From Flavobacterium tistrianum (GTDB taxonomy: Bacteria; Bacteroidota; Bacteroidia; Flavobacteriales; Flavobacteriaceae): DNA of 64,000 nt. Under the pieces are notes generated by a model that did no database searches, was not told where the DNA came from, and saw only the letters and a list, made by a program, of their open reading frames with translations. A program made the position numbers and the translations under genes. The stretch is from positions 1 through 64,000 of the forward strand of contig NZ_QJRH01000057.1 in NCBI RefSeq assembly GCF_003254545.1. The letters run 5' to 3'. Shown here one piece after another: positions 6,903 through 16,339 of the stretch (the first letter of the stretch is position 1; each line of letters starts with the position of its first letter).

Positions 6903-9074
6903 TTATTTCTCCATACTTATATAAGAAGGATAAGATTCTTTATTAGGCAAAATAAATTCTTCATCAAAAGGTTGTGTGCCTTCTCCATTATTATAAGATG
7001 CTACACGTTTTGCACCAGTTGCTGTGCTTCCACCTGTACCATTTATAACATTTTGAATATTTCCTGGACCTGCAAAACGAGTGATACACATTTTTTCCAA
7101 TTTCACATTTGGACTATTCGGAATTTCAAAACCGTTTTTCTTATTCACATTTCCGTCAGTTCCCGTAAAAACAGCATAAGAGCCCATTCCTATAGTATGA
7201 TGTTCTTTTACCGTATTGGCTACTTTAAATGCTGCATAGCCATCAACTTTTCCACCTTGACTGCTCCAACTTGCTTGATTTGGCGCATCGTATGGAGGTT
7301 CATTTTGAAAGAAGAAAGTTCTACCACGTTCTCCTAACCACAATACTTCATATTCCTGAAAATGCTCAACAAATAATGCATAAAGTGTTACATCATTACC
7401 AGTAACTATAAGTCCGTTTTTGCATCTATCTCTTTTCCAGCGTGCGTCGCCACCCTTCTGAGAACCATGATCAGCGCGCCATAACCAGAAATGATCTCCC
7501 ACAACATTATTACTATTTATTTGCATCGAAGCCTGAATTTGAATGTTTTTTGACTGCACTCCTCCAACTCTGCAAGTAATATCACTCAATAAAATAGGAT
7601 CTGCTGAATGATCTGCATTTGCTCCTTCATTACCAATTCTAACTTGATATGTCGTACTATTTAACGAATCCATTAAAAGTCCAGCAATGATAATTCCGTC
7701 TTTATCATCAGCATAAATACATCCCCAAGTGTTTTTTTCTGTAGGCTCTAGCGTTACAGAAGCAATACCAGCACCAAGAAGTATGGCATCTTTTCTATTT
7801 ACCTGTATCGGAGCATCCAAAGCATAGTGCCCTGGAGTGAAAAATATATTTTTACCAGCTTTCAATGCAGCATTAATTTCTATATCGGTGTCTCCTTCTT
7901 TGGCAACGTACCAATTTGAAATCAAATCTTGAATTTCACCTTTTCCCATATCTGTTGCAGACCAAGAAACTCCTACTCTATCTTTTTGCCAAGCAGGAAC
8001 AAACACTTTATATTCTCCATCACTATCAATAAAAAGAAAAGGTTTTTCACGCATAATAGGCGTTGTAGAAATTGGAGAATTAGATTCATTTACTTGTGGA
8101 GGATTTACACATCCCTGCCAAACCATATTGTATGAACCTCCCATAGCTCCAGAACCCGATGGAAAAACTGTATTTCTAGTATACCACTGCTGCTGTCCGC
8201 CCCAATTTGGTCTTGAAGTTGTATAGTGAGCATCGGCAATAAAACCGCCGCTGCCCCAAAAGTTTGTATCTCCTATGTCAGAAATATATTTAGAAGTGCT
8301 TTCAATTAATAATCTTCGCGCGCTCGTTGACTGAGAAACAGTCCACGAAAAATCACGCATTACTTCTACATTTTCCACAGAACGCCAAAATGTACAAGTC
8401 GCATTTGCTCCGCCCGAAAGATGAGGTCTTGTAAAAATTGCACCTAATTTTACGTCTGAAGGCACTTTACCCAAACCTCCAATATGAGAATAAAATCCTA
8501 ATTCTAGAGCGTTTGCCTCTGCTGAAGAAGCAGAACCTGACCCGCCAACATCGTAAGTCTGTCCGTTCACATTTGGTTTAAAATAATATGCCTGACGTTT
8601 TGTGGTCCACTCACCATTTGCACCGCCTAAACCAATTGCACGAAAATGAGAATTAATTTCATTTCGTGCCGTTTCAGCTTTTTCATGTTTTCTGTCATAA
8701 AAATACATATTGTCTCCAAAAATCTGATTTTCGAGCGAAATGATAATCGTAATATCATTTCGAGTTATTTTATAATAGTTCTCATATTTATTAGCATTAG
8801 GCTTATTATCGATAAATGTCAATTTAGAAGTTGATCCTACCGACATAAAATCAGATGCCAAACGGCTGCCTCCTCTTGTAATGTTATAATTTCCAGAAGT
8901 CCCAAAAGCCGACCATGATAATGTGATGTTATGTTTCTTTTTGTTGTAAACAATTTTACGTCCTATATTTTTATTTCCTTCTATTTTTTCGTTAGCCGAA
9001 TTAGGTGAAACAAAACTGCATAAAAGCATCATAAACGTAAATACTGTCAATAATGAGATTACTTTTTTACTCAT
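6903..9074 (-). CDS. Secreted GH55-like beta-helix protein
   Basis: A 723-residue exported protein with a signal peptide (MSKKVISLLTVFTFMMLLCS). Residues about 45-110 look like a fibronectin-type strand domain. The rest resembles a family of right-handed beta-helix proteins related to GH55 beta-1,3-glucanases, known mainly from actinobacteria, where members are often mislabelled adenylyl cyclase. Recognisable blocks are TPIMREKPFLF, LKAGKNIFFTPGHYAL, HFWLWRADHG, FVEHFQEYEVLW, FFFQNEPPYD and GMGSYAVF. The catalytic activity of this branch is uncertain; glucan hydrolysis is inference. There is no SusC/SusD partner and no clear C-terminal sorting domain. It stands alone between tRNA-Pro and an RlpA-like gene. 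Confidence 0.75.
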   Translation of the reverse strand: MSKKVISLLTVFTFMMLLCSFVSPNSANEKIEGNKNIGRKIVYNKKKHNITLSWSAFGTSGNYNITRGGSRLASDFMSVGSTSKLTFIDNKPNANKYENYYKITRNDITIIISLENQIFGDNMYFYDRKHEKAETARNEINSHFRAIGLGGANGEWTTKRQAYYFKPNVNGQTYDVGGSGSASSAEANALELGFYSHIGGLGKVPSDVKLGAIFTRPHLSGGANATCTFWRSVENVEVMRDFSWTVSQSTSARRLLIESTSKYISDIGDTNFWGSGGFIADAHYTTSRPNWGGQQQWYTRNTVFPSGSGAMGGSYNMVWQGCVNPPQVNESNSPISTTPIMREKPFLFIDSDGEYKVFVPAWQKDRVGVSWSATDMGKGEIQDLISNWYVAKEGDTDIEINAALKAGKNIFFTPGHYALDAPIQVNRKDAILLGAGIASVTLEPTEKNTWGCIYADDKDGIIIAGLLMDSLNSTTYQVRIGNEGANADHSADPILLSDITCRVGGVQSKNIQIQASMQINSNNVVGDHFWLWRADHGSQKGGDARWKRDRCKNGLIVTGNDVTLYALFVEHFQEYEVLWLGERGRTFFFQNEPPYDAPNQASWSSQGGKVDGYAAFKVANTVKEHHTIGMGSYAVFTGTDGNVNKKNGFEIPNSPNVKLEKMCITRFAGPGNIQNVINGTGGSTATGAKRVASYNNGEGTQPFDEEFILPNKESYPSYISMEK

Positions 9075-9302
9075 AAGAATGTTCTTTTTGTGGTTTGATA
9101 GATTGTAATACTTGTAGTTTTAAGAAAGCCCAAAATAGCAATAATATCCAACCTTAACGTCCGCTTCTGATCTCAATTTTCTTATCAAAAACACTACAAA
9201 ACCTCAAAAATTTGTCTTTTTCTAACACAAATAAAGCTTATCGAACATATCTGTTTTTCTTTTATAGCCTTTTTTTGTCCGCAAATAGAACGAGAAAACA
9301 AA

Positions 9303-9707
9303 ATGAAAAAGATTATACTATTTATTACCTTATTTTTTTCTGCCGTTGCAATCGCACAACAAAAAAACAGCATTGTGATTGATTCCTGCGCTTCGGTTAG
9401 AGAAAGCGTATTGTATAAACAAAATGCCCACGCTTCATATTACCATGATAAATTTAATGGTCGAAAAACAGCAAGTGGCAAAAGATTTAACAATAATGAT
9501 TATACTGCTGCTCACAAAAAATTTCCCTTTGGCACTATATTAAAAGTAACTAATGAAGTAAATAAAAAATTTGCTATTGTAGAAATTACAGATCGTGGGC
9601 CTTTTGTAAAAGGAAGAGAAATAGATCTCAGTAAAAGGGCTTTCATGGATATTGCTTCTAATAAAAAAAGTGGTTTAGTATATGTCACTATTGAAATTTT
9701 AAAATAG
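9303..9707 (+). CDS. RlpA-like double-psi beta-barrel protein
   Basis: A 134-residue exported protein with a signal peptide of about 19 residues (ending AVAIAQ). It carries a single double-psi beta-barrel: ASYYHDKFNGRKTASGKRFN, FPFGTILKVTN, VEITDRGPF and REIDLSKRAF. These are the conserved blocks of RlpA/septal-ring lytic transglycosylase proteins, which act on peptidoglycan in the periplasm. The SPOR domain of classical RlpA is absent, so septal targeting is uncertain. Catalytic activity cannot be judged here, because some members are inactive. It is monocistronic with no obvious promoter box. Confidence 0.85.
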   Translation: MKKIILFITLFFSAVAIAQQKNSIVIDSCASVRESVLYKQNAHASYYHDKFNGRKTASGKRFNNNDYTAAHKKFPFGTILKVTNEVNKKFAIVEITDRGPFVKGREIDLSKRAFMDIASNKKSGLVYVTIEILK

Positions 9708-9897
9708 ATCTTTTTATCTAATTAAAACTTAGGCTCTCGCCTTTTTGCAGCAAGAAAATTGCCTAAATTATTCAAAAAACTTATTAATAATTTCATTCAT
9801 AACTAAAATTATTTTCTGTCAAACACCCATGAAACCCCGATTAGGCACACTTTCACAAATGTTAACAAAATAGATTTTCAGAAACCATAAATAATTG

Positions 9898-9905
9898 TAT
9901 TTTTA
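9898..9905 (+). promoter_or_regulatory. Probable -7 box TATTTTTA of the parAB operon
   Basis: Seven of eight bases fit TAnnTTTG-type spacing (last base A). The predicted leader is about 19 nt to the parA ATG at 9928, the usual distance in this window. Confidence 0.4.
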
Positions 9906-9927
9906 CGGTTCAAAATTCAGAAAATAA

Positions 9928-10695
9928 ATGGGCAAAATCATTGCTATTGCTAATCAAAAAGGAGGCGTTGGAAAGACTACTACATCAGTAAATCTTGCTG
10001 CCTCATTAGGTGTTTTAGAGAAAAAAGTATTATTGATCGACGCTGATCCACAGGCCAATGCTACATCTGGTCTTGGAATTGACGTAGAAACAGTTGAAAC
10101 CGGAACTTACCAAATACTTGAGCATACTGTAACACCAAAAGAAGCCGTTTTAAAATGTACAGCTCCAAACGTTGACGTGATCCCTGCTCACATTGACCTT
10201 GTTGCTATCGAAATTGAATTGGTTGACAAAGAAAACCGTGAATACATGCTTAAAAAAGCATTGGAAGAAGCCAAAGAAGAATATGATTACATCATTATCG
10301 ACTGCGCACCTTCTCTAGGTTTGTTAACCCTGAATGCTTTAACAGCAGCAGATTCTGTAGTTATTCCTATTCAATGTGAATATTTTGCACTTGAGGGATT
10401 AGGAAAATTATTGAACACTATTAAAAGTATTCAAAAAATACACAACCCAGATCTTGACATTGAAGGTTTATTGCTAACTATGTACGATTCAAGATTACGT
10501 TTATCTAATCAGGTTGTAGAAGAAGTTCAAAAACACTTTAACGACATGGTTTTTGATACTGTAATTCAGCGAAATGTAAAATTAAGTGAGGCTCCAAGTT
10601 TTGGAGAAAGTATCATTAATTATGATGCAACAAGTAAAGGTGCCGTTAACTATATTCATTTAGCGCAAGAAATTATAAAGAAAAACAGTAAATAG
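9928..10695 (+). CDS. parA: ParA chromosome-partitioning ATPase
   Basis: A 255-residue Soj/ParA ATPase. The deviant Walker A motif KGGVGKTT starts at residue 11 with the signature lysine, and the Walker B-like IIIDCAPSLG lies near residue 120. It binds DNA non-specifically when ATP-bound and moves ParB-parS complexes for chromosome segregation. It is the first gene of a forward operon with parB 5 nt downstream, then DUF5683, dapB, lepB and a wbqC-like gene. This order is common in Bacteroidota chromosomes, which argues against a plasmid. Confidence 0.96.
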   Translation: MGKIIAIANQKGGVGKTTTSVNLAASLGVLEKKVLLIDADPQANATSGLGIDVETVETGTYQILEHTVTPKEAVLKCTAPNVDVIPAHIDLVAIEIELVDKENREYMLKKALEEAKEEYDYIIIDCAPSLGLLTLNALTAADSVVIPIQCEYFALEGLGKLLNTIKSIQKIHNPDLDIEGLLLTMYDSRLRLSNQVVEEVQKHFNDMVFDTVIQRNVKLSEAPSFGESIINYDATSKGAVNYIHLAQEIIKKNSK

Positions 10696-10700
10696 TTTTT

Positions 10701-11603
10701 ATGACAAAAGTAATTAAAAAACAAGCCTTAGGAAGAGGATTATCTGCCTTATTAAAAGATCCGGAAAACGACATTAAATCAGTAGAAGACAAAAATGCTG
10801 ATAAAGTTGTTGGAAATATCATTGAACTTGAAATAAGTGCAATTGAAATAAATCCGTTTCAGCCTAGAAGCAATTTTAATGAAGAATCATTACGCGAATT
10901 AGCCACTTCTATTAAAGAACTTGGTGTAATTCAACCTATTACTGTTCGTAAATTAGATTTTAATAAATACCAGTTAATCTCTGGAGAGCGTCGTCTTCGT
11001 GCATCTAAATTAGTAGGACTTACTCAGGTTCCTGCTTATATCCGTATTGCAAATGACAACGAATCCTTGGTTATGGCATTGGTTGAAAATATTCAGCGTC
11101 ATGACTTAGATCCTATCGAGATTGCTTTATCATACCAGCGTTTGATTGACGAAATTCAATTAACTCAAGAACAAATGAGTGAAAGAGTGGGGAAAAAACG
11201 TTCGACAATTGCCAACTATTTGCGTCTTTTAAAATTAGATCCGATTATCCAGACTGGTATTCGCGATGGTTTTATCAGTATGGGACATGGTAGAGCAATT
11301 ATCAACATTGAAGATTTAGACGTTCAGACTGATATTTATCAAAAAATAGTTAGCCAAAATTTATCTGTTCGTGAGACAGAAGCATTAGTTAAAAATTATC
11401 ATGAAGGTCAGCAGCCAAAAGCCGATGGAAAACCTAAAGCTGATGCTGGATTTGTTGTTAGAGAAACACAAAAGAACACTTTCAACGATTATTTTGGCTC
11501 AAAAGTTGATATAAAAGTCGCTGGTAACGGAAAAGGAAAAATTACAATTCCATTTAATTCTGAAGCTGACTTTAACAGAATTATAAAATTAATAAACGGA
11601 TAG
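10701..11603 (+). CDS. parB: ParB/Spo0J chromosome-partitioning protein
   Basis: A 300-residue parS-binding CTPase-family protein. The N-terminal ALGRGLSALL segment is the ParA-contacting peptide. The ParB/Srx core contains INPFQPRSNF, LISGERRLRASK and MALVENIQRHDLDPIE, and a helix-turn-helix follows (SERVGKKRSTIANYLRLLKL). The C-terminal dimerisation region ends near residue 300. No parS palindrome was found within the window, so the binding sites must lie elsewhere. Its stop codon overlaps the GTG start of the next gene by one base, which implies translational coupling. Confidence 0.96.
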   Translation: MTKVIKKQALGRGLSALLKDPENDIKSVEDKNADKVVGNIIELEISAIEINPFQPRSNFNEESLRELATSIKELGVIQPITVRKLDFNKYQLISGERRLRASKLVGLTQVPAYIRIANDNESLVMALVENIQRHDLDPIEIALSYQRLIDEIQLTQEQMSERVGKKRSTIANYLRLLKLDPIIQTGIRDGFISMGHGRAIINIEDLDVQTDIYQKIVSQNLSVRETEALVKNYHEGQQPKADGKPKADAGFVVRETQKNTFNDYFGSKVDIKVAGNGKGKITIPFNSEADFNRIIKLING

Positions 11604-12163
11604 TGAATAAAATTGTCCCCATTGGTCTATTGTTCTTTCTAACAGGAACCGTTTCTCTTTTTGCCCAGGTAAAAAAAGACACGGTTTTGGTCGTAAAAGA
11701 CACTACTGCATTAGAAGAAATAGATCCGCTTACACCAGCAAAAGCAGCTTTCTATTCTGCTGTACTACCAGGTCTAGGCCAAGCATACAACAAAAAATAC
11801 TGGAAAATTCCATTGGTTTACGGAGCAATCGGAACCAGTTTATATTTCTACATAGACAACAACAAGAAATACCACGATTATCGTGACGCCTATAAACGAA
11901 GATTAGAGGGCTATAACGATGACAAATATCAATTTTTGGACGACAGTCGTCTTATTGACGGGCAAAAGTTTTATCAAAGAAATAGAGACTTATCTGCTTT
12001 ATTTGTTGTTGGATTCTATGTCTTAAACATTATCGATGCCAACGTTGATGCCGCACTGATACAGTTTAATGTAAACGAAAGACTTTCTATGCGTCCAGAA
12101 ATTTATCCCGACGATGTAACATTTAGACCAAACGTCGGACTAACCTTTAATTATAAGTTTTAA
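11603..12163 (+). CDS. DUF5683 family exported protein
   Basis: A 186-residue protein starting with GTG that overlaps the parB stop by one base (TAGTG). It has a signal peptide (PIGLLFFLTGTVSLFAQ). The DUF5683 core shows PAKAAFYSAVLPGLGQAYNK, then a hydrophobic segment and YHDYRDAYKRRLEGYNDD. The family is found in Bacteroidota envelopes and has no known function. Its fixed place between parB and dapB suggests a conserved operon, not a functional link that can be named. Confidence 0.82.
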   Translation: MNKIVPIGLLFFLTGTVSLFAQVKKDTVLVVKDTTALEEIDPLTPAKAAFYSAVLPGLGQAYNKKYWKIPLVYGAIGTSLYFYIDNNKKYHDYRDAYKRRLEGYNDDKYQFLDDSRLIDGQKFYQRNRDLSALFVVGFYVLNIIDANVDAALIQFNVNERLSMRPEIYPDDVTFRPNVGLTFNYKF

Positions 12164-12203
12164 TAGATAATATTCTATTTAAAAAATCAAAAAACAAATC
12201 ATA

Positions 12204-12905
12204 ATGAAAATTGCGCTTTTAGGATACGGAAAAATGGGTAAAGTAATCGAAAGAATTGCTTTAGAAAGAGGTCATGAAATAGTTTTAAGAAAAGACGAAT
12301 TTAACACCTATGACGGACTTTCAACAGCTGATGTTGCCATCGATTTCAGCGTCCCATCAGCAGCAGTTAGCAATATTTCTGCATCTTTTAACGCCAATGT
12401 ACCTGTAGTATCAGGAACAACAGGATGGTTAGAACATTATGACGAAATGATTGCGCTTTGCAACGAGAAAAAAGGAGGATTTATTTCTAGTTCAAATTTC
12501 AGTTTGGGAGTAAATATCTTTTTCGGCTTAAATGAATATTTAGCCAAAATCATGAATCAATTCGATTCCTATAAAGTTTCAATGGAAGAAATTCATCATA
12601 TCCACAAACTTGACGCTCCAAGCGGAACAGCTATTTCTTTAGCACAAGGTGTTATCCAAAACAGCAATTATGCCAATTGGACTTTAGAAGAAGCAAAAGC
12701 AAATGAAATTCATATCGAAGCAAAAAGAATCGGAGAAGTACCAGGCACTCATACTGTAAATTACGATTCTGCGATTGACAGCATCGAAATTAAACATACT
12801 GCTCACAACCGCGAAGGCTTTGCCCTTGGCGCTGTTATTGCTGCAGAATGGCTAGCAGGAAAGCAAGGAATTTTCTCTATGAAAGACGTACTAAACTTAC
12901 AATAA
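12204..12905 (+). CDS. dapB: 4-hydroxy-tetrahydrodipicolinate reductase
   Basis: A 233-residue enzyme that reduces hydroxy-tetrahydrodipicolinate with NAD(P)H in the diaminopimelate/lysine pathway. It shows the Rossmann motif LGYGKMGKVIE at the N-terminus, the VVSGTTGW loop, SSNFSLGVNIFF and the catalytic-site segment EEIHHIHKLDAPSGTA with its conserved His/Lys residues. It is slightly shorter than the E. coli enzyme, as usual in Bacteroidota. The operon position before lepB links peptidoglycan precursor supply and secretion. Confidence 0.96.
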   Translation: MKIALLGYGKMGKVIERIALERGHEIVLRKDEFNTYDGLSTADVAIDFSVPSAAVSNISASFNANVPVVSGTTGWLEHYDEMIALCNEKKGGFISSSNFSLGVNIFFGLNEYLAKIMNQFDSYKVSMEEIHHIHKLDAPSGTAISLAQGVIQNSNYANWTLEEAKANEIHIEAKRIGEVPGTHTVNYDSAIDSIEIKHTAHNREGFALGAVIAAEWLAGKQGIFSMKDVLNLQ

Positions 12906-12962
12906 ATTGACCAAAATTCAGGGCTATTAAAAGCTTGAGTTTAAAACTTAAAATACAATATT

Positions 12963-14516
12963 ATGACATTTTACTCTTGGTTCGTATTTTTCCTAGGTGT
13001 TCAAATTATCCACTTTCTTGGAACATGGAAATTATATCAGGCGGCAGGAAGAAAAAGCTGGGAAGCTGCAATTCCGGTATACAATTCTATCGTTTTAATG
13101 AAAATTATCGGGCGACCTACTTGGTGGACATTATTACTTTTTATTCCAATTATCAACTTGATTATGTTTCCAGTTGTTTGGGTTGAAACACTAAGAACAT
13201 TTGGTAAAAAATCAACTTTAGATACTATTTTAGGCCTTGTTACATTAGGTTTTTATATCTATGTTGTTAATTACACTCAAAAATTAGAATACAATAAAGA
13301 CCGTAAATTAACTCCAGAAAACAAAGCTGCAGATACTGTTAGCTCTTTATTATTTGCCATTATAGTAGCGACCTTAGTACACACTTATGTTGTACAGCCT
13401 TACACCATTCCGACATCATCTTTAGAAAAATCTTTATTGATTGGCGATTTCTTATTTGTAAGCAAATTAAACTACGGCCCTAGAGTTCCAATGACAACTG
13501 TTGCATTGCCAATGGTTCACGACTCTATTCCTATGACAAAGAGCAAATCGTATTTAAGCTGGCCACAATTGCCATACTTAAGACTACCTGCTTTTCAGAA
13601 AATAAACCGATGTGACATTGTCGTCTTTAACTGGCCTGTGGATACTGTTCATTATTTCTTCGAACCAAAAGGAAGACCTGGTGTAATTAAACCAATTGAC
13701 AAAAAATCAAATTACGTAAAAAGATGCGTTGGTATTCCTGGAGACAGTTTATCAATAAAAGACGGTTATGTTTTTATTAATGGAAAAAAATTAGTTTTAC
13801 CAGAAAGAGCTAAACCACAGTATTCATACGCTGTAGCATTGGACGGAAAAACACCAATCGATTTTGAAACCATTTTCAAAGAATTAGATATTACAGATCC
13901 TGCTGGCTTTAGAACTGAAAAAAGAGATACACTTTATCTAGGCGCCTTAACAGAAGCCGGAGCCGAAAGATTCAAAAACACTCCTGGCGTTACTGCTGTT
14001 ATCCGAAAAGTTGATCATGGAGATGACAATGCTATTTTTCCTCATATCAACAAATGGAACCAAGACAATATGGGGCCAATTTACATTCCTGAAGCTGGAA
14101 AAACTGTTGCGTTGACAAACGAATCGCTTCCTTTCTACAAAGAGATTATCACCAATTACGAAGGAAACAAGCTAGAATTGCAAGGTTCAAAATTCTTAAT
14201 CAACGGAAAACCAGCGACAACATACACTTTCAAACAGAACTACTACTGGATGATGGGAGACAACCGTCACAACTCAGAAGACAGCCGTTATTGGGGTTAC
14301 GTTCCAGAAAATCATATCGTAGGAAAACCAGTATTCATTTGGATGAGCTGGGATACTAACGGAAAAGGCATCAATAAAATTCGTTGGAACAGAGTATTTA
14401 CAACTGTAGACGGCGAAGGTCAGCCACACTCTTACTTTAAATATTTCCTAATACTTCTTGCTATCTACTTTGTAGGTGATTTTATCTGGAAAAAAAGAAG
14501 AGAGAATAAAGCATAA
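12963..14516 (+). CDS. lepB: Signal peptidase I with N-terminal DUF5684-like domain
   Basis: A 517-residue S26 signal peptidase that removes signal peptides at the outer face of the inner membrane. The N-terminal 110 residues form a membrane domain resembling DUF5684 (WKLYQAAGRKSWEAAIPVYN). A further membrane segment at about 125-145 precedes the catalytic part. The catalytic serine is probably Ser153 in IPTSSLEKSL and the general base Lys253 in VKRCVGIPGD. The signature MGDNRHNSEDSRYWG and a C-terminal membrane helix follow. The Met of the usual SGSM motif is Leu here. A long insert of about 80 residues lies between the serine and lysine boxes. Confidence 0.93.
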   Translation: MTFYSWFVFFLGVQIIHFLGTWKLYQAAGRKSWEAAIPVYNSIVLMKIIGRPTWWTLLLFIPIINLIMFPVVWVETLRTFGKKSTLDTILGLVTLGFYIYVVNYTQKLEYNKDRKLTPENKAADTVSSLLFAIIVATLVHTYVVQPYTIPTSSLEKSLLIGDFLFVSKLNYGPRVPMTTVALPMVHDSIPMTKSKSYLSWPQLPYLRLPAFQKINRCDIVVFNWPVDTVHYFFEPKGRPGVIKPIDKKSNYVKRCVGIPGDSLSIKDGYVFINGKKLVLPERAKPQYSYAVALDGKTPIDFETIFKELDITDPAGFRTEKRDTLYLGALTEAGAERFKNTPGVTAVIRKVDHGDDNAIFPHINKWNQDNMGPIYIPEAGKTVALTNESLPFYKEIITNYEGNKLELQGSKFLINGKPATTYTFKQNYYWMMGDNRHNSEDSRYWGYVPENHIVGKPVFIWMSWDTNGKGINKIRWNRVFTTVDGEGQPHSYFKYFLILLAIYFVGDFIWKKRRENKA

Positions 14517-14539
14517 TAAAAAATAAGTTATTTTTGTTT

Positions 14540-14600
14540 CAGGTTTCAAGTTTCACGTTCTTAACGTCAACTTGAAACCTGAAACTTTTAAACCTGAAAC
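14540..14600. repeat. CAGGTTTCAAGTT inverted repeat with trailing GAAAC units
   Basis: A 13-bp perfect inverted repeat (14540-14552 with 14569-14581) with a nested ACGTT/AACGT in the loop, followed by two more AACCTGAAAC units. It lies between lepB and the wbqC-like gene. It has no T-run. Confidence 0.6.
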
Positions 14601-14608
14601 AAAACAAA

Positions 14609-15223
14609 ATGAATTCCTTAATACTTCCAACATATTTCCCTTCTATCAGTCATTTTGCAGTAATAGCGCAATCTGATAGCATTACTTTTGAAATGGAAGA
14701 TAATTTTCAGAAGCAGACCAATAGAAACAGAACATACATCTATAGTCCGAATGGAATTCAATTACTAAATATTCCTGTTAAGCATTCTAAAGCAACACAT
14801 CAAAAGACAAAAGATATTTTAATCGAAAACGAATTTGATTGGCAGAAACAGCATTTTAAATCGCTTGAAGCCGCATATAGAAGCTCACCTTTCTTTGAGT
14901 ATTTCGAAGATGATATCGTTCCTATTTTCGAGAAAAAACACCAATTTTTAATGGATTTAAACTTCGAAGTGTTAGACATTGTAACGAAATGCCTTCGAAT
15001 GAAACTAGAATTTGGAAAAACAACAGAGTACTTTCACGAAGTTGCTGATTTTACCGATTTCAGATATTTAGCAAACGGCAAAAAAGATGCAAATTCTTTT
15101 GAAAAATATACTCAGGTATTCGATGATAAACATGGTTTTATCAACAATTTAAGTGTTTTGGATTTGCTTTTTAACGAAGGTAAATTTGCAATGGATTATT
15201 TGAAATCGCAGAAACTAATATAA
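14609..15223 (+). CDS. WbqC-like family protein
   Basis: A 204-residue protein matching the WbqC-like family from its first residues (LILPTYFPSISHFAVIAQSD, then the NRTYIYSPNGIQLLNIPV block and EFDWQKQHFKSLEAAYRSSPFF). The family is linked to O-antigen or other glycan biosynthesis in some bacteria, but its reaction is not settled. Here the gene ends the par-dapB-lepB operon and no other sugar genes are adjacent, so I make no pathway claim. Confidence 0.85.
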   Translation: MNSLILPTYFPSISHFAVIAQSDSITFEMEDNFQKQTNRNRTYIYSPNGIQLLNIPVKHSKATHQKTKDILIENEFDWQKQHFKSLEAAYRSSPFFEYFEDDIVPIFEKKHQFLMDLNFEVLDIVTKCLRMKLEFGKTTEYFHEVADFTDFRYLANGKKDANSFEKYTQVFDDKHGFINNLSVLDLLFNEGKFAMDYLKSQKLI

Positions 15224-15268
15224 GCTCAGGTTAATGGCTTAAGTTTTTGTTCAAAACATTATCTTTTA

Positions 15269-16321
15269 CTAAAACTGATCTATTGAAAGTCGAGTCATAA
15301 TAGGGTAATGGTCTGAATTTTCGAAATCAGGAAAACTCTCAAACTGCTTTACTTTCATTTTAGTATCGGTAAAAATATAGTCGATTCTTGCAGGATAATA
15401 TTTAAACTTGTAAGTTGCTCCAAAACCTTCTCCTGCCTCTTCAAAAGCATCTTTTAGCTTTCCTTTTATATTTCTATACACATATGAAAACGGACTGTTA
15501 TTCATGTCTCCACAGATAATAATCGGATAATTGCATTTTTTAATATTTTCCTTAAAAATCTCTGCTTGTTCTTGCTGTTGCGTAAATCCTTTACTGATTC
15601 TAGCATAAATGCGCTGTGATTTTTTCTGATTTACATTATCAATATCATCAGAAATCTCGCTTACATCTGGAGATATTTTAATGGACTGCAAATGCATATT
15701 GTAGACACGAATGATATCTTTTCCGCGCTTAATATCAGCATAGACTACATTATTATCGGATTTAGGAAAAATGATATTTCCTTCATCTATAATAGGGAAT
15801 TTAGAAAATATGGCTTGACCCGTTTTGATTTTTTTACCGTCTATAAAAATATAACGGTGCGGATATACTTTTAAATCTAAATGTGCCGAATTTGAATATT
15901 CTTGAATACATAGAATATCTGGATCTTTTTCGTCTATAAAAGCTTTAATGTTTGACGGAATATCATCTCGATCCAACCATTTAAAAACATTAAAAAGACG
16001 TACATTATAACTCATTACAGAGAAATCTTTTTCGTCTTTGACATACTCTTTTCCAGAAAACTTATAAAATTTACTAATGAATGTAATTCCGGTCAGCAAA
16101 ACCAAACCAGACAGAATAAGGCGTTTTTTAAACTGAATTCCCCAATAGACAAAAAACAATATATTGGCCACAAAAAAAGCAGGCATAAACAAAGTAAGCA
16201 CCGATAAAAGCGGAAAACTTTTAGGTGCTAAAAAAGGCAAAACATAGATGCTAAATGTAAGCACAGTCAGCACTATGTTCAAAAAGAACATTATTTTATT
16301 AAACCAAGAAAGGTTTTTCAT
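15269..16321 (-). CDS. Membrane-anchored endonuclease/exonuclease/phosphatase family protein
   Basis: A 350-residue protein. Residues 1-95 contain three hydrophobic membrane segments. The C-terminal part is an EEP-fold hydrolase: MSYNVRLFN (metal-site Asn), ILCIQEYS (metal-binding Glu), ICGDMNNSP (Asp/Asn pair) and NSDHYPI (Asp-His). The substrate could be nucleic acid, phosphoinositide-like lipid or another phosphodiester; the sequence does not say. It is the last gene of the mutL operon, 18 nt after a rhomboid gene. Confidence 0.86.
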   Translation of the reverse strand: MKNLSWFNKIMFFLNIVLTVLTFSIYVLPFLAPKSFPLLSVLTLFMPAFFVANILFFVYWGIQFKKRLILSGLVLLTGITFISKFYKFSGKEYVKDEKDFSVMSYNVRLFNVFKWLDRDDIPSNIKAFIDEKDPDILCIQEYSNSAHLDLKVYPHRYIFIDGKKIKTGQAIFSKFPIIDEGNIIFPKSDNNVVYADIKRGKDIIRVYNMHLQSIKISPDVSEISDDIDNVNQKKSQRIYARISKGFTQQQEQAEIFKENIKKCNYPIIICGDMNNSPFSYVYRNIKGKLKDAFEEAGEGFGATYKFKYYPARIDYIFTDTKMKVKQFESFPDFENSDHYPIMTRLSIDQF

Positions 16322-16339
16322 ATTTAGTCTCCTACAAGT

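Noticed and set aside
9719..9760. AGGCTCTCGCCTTTTT as terminator of the RlpA-like gene
   Set aside because: The stem is only 4 bp; too weak to list.
11603..12163. A named functional link between DUF5683 and chromosome partitioning
   Set aside because: The overlap with parB shows coupling, but the protein has a signal peptide and the family has no known role, so I only report the operon.
14552..14557. GTTTCACG at about 14551 and 48738 as possible parS sites near parAB
   Set aside because: A parS site should read like TGTTTCACGTGAAACA. These match only one half and belong to GAAAC-type spacer repeats.
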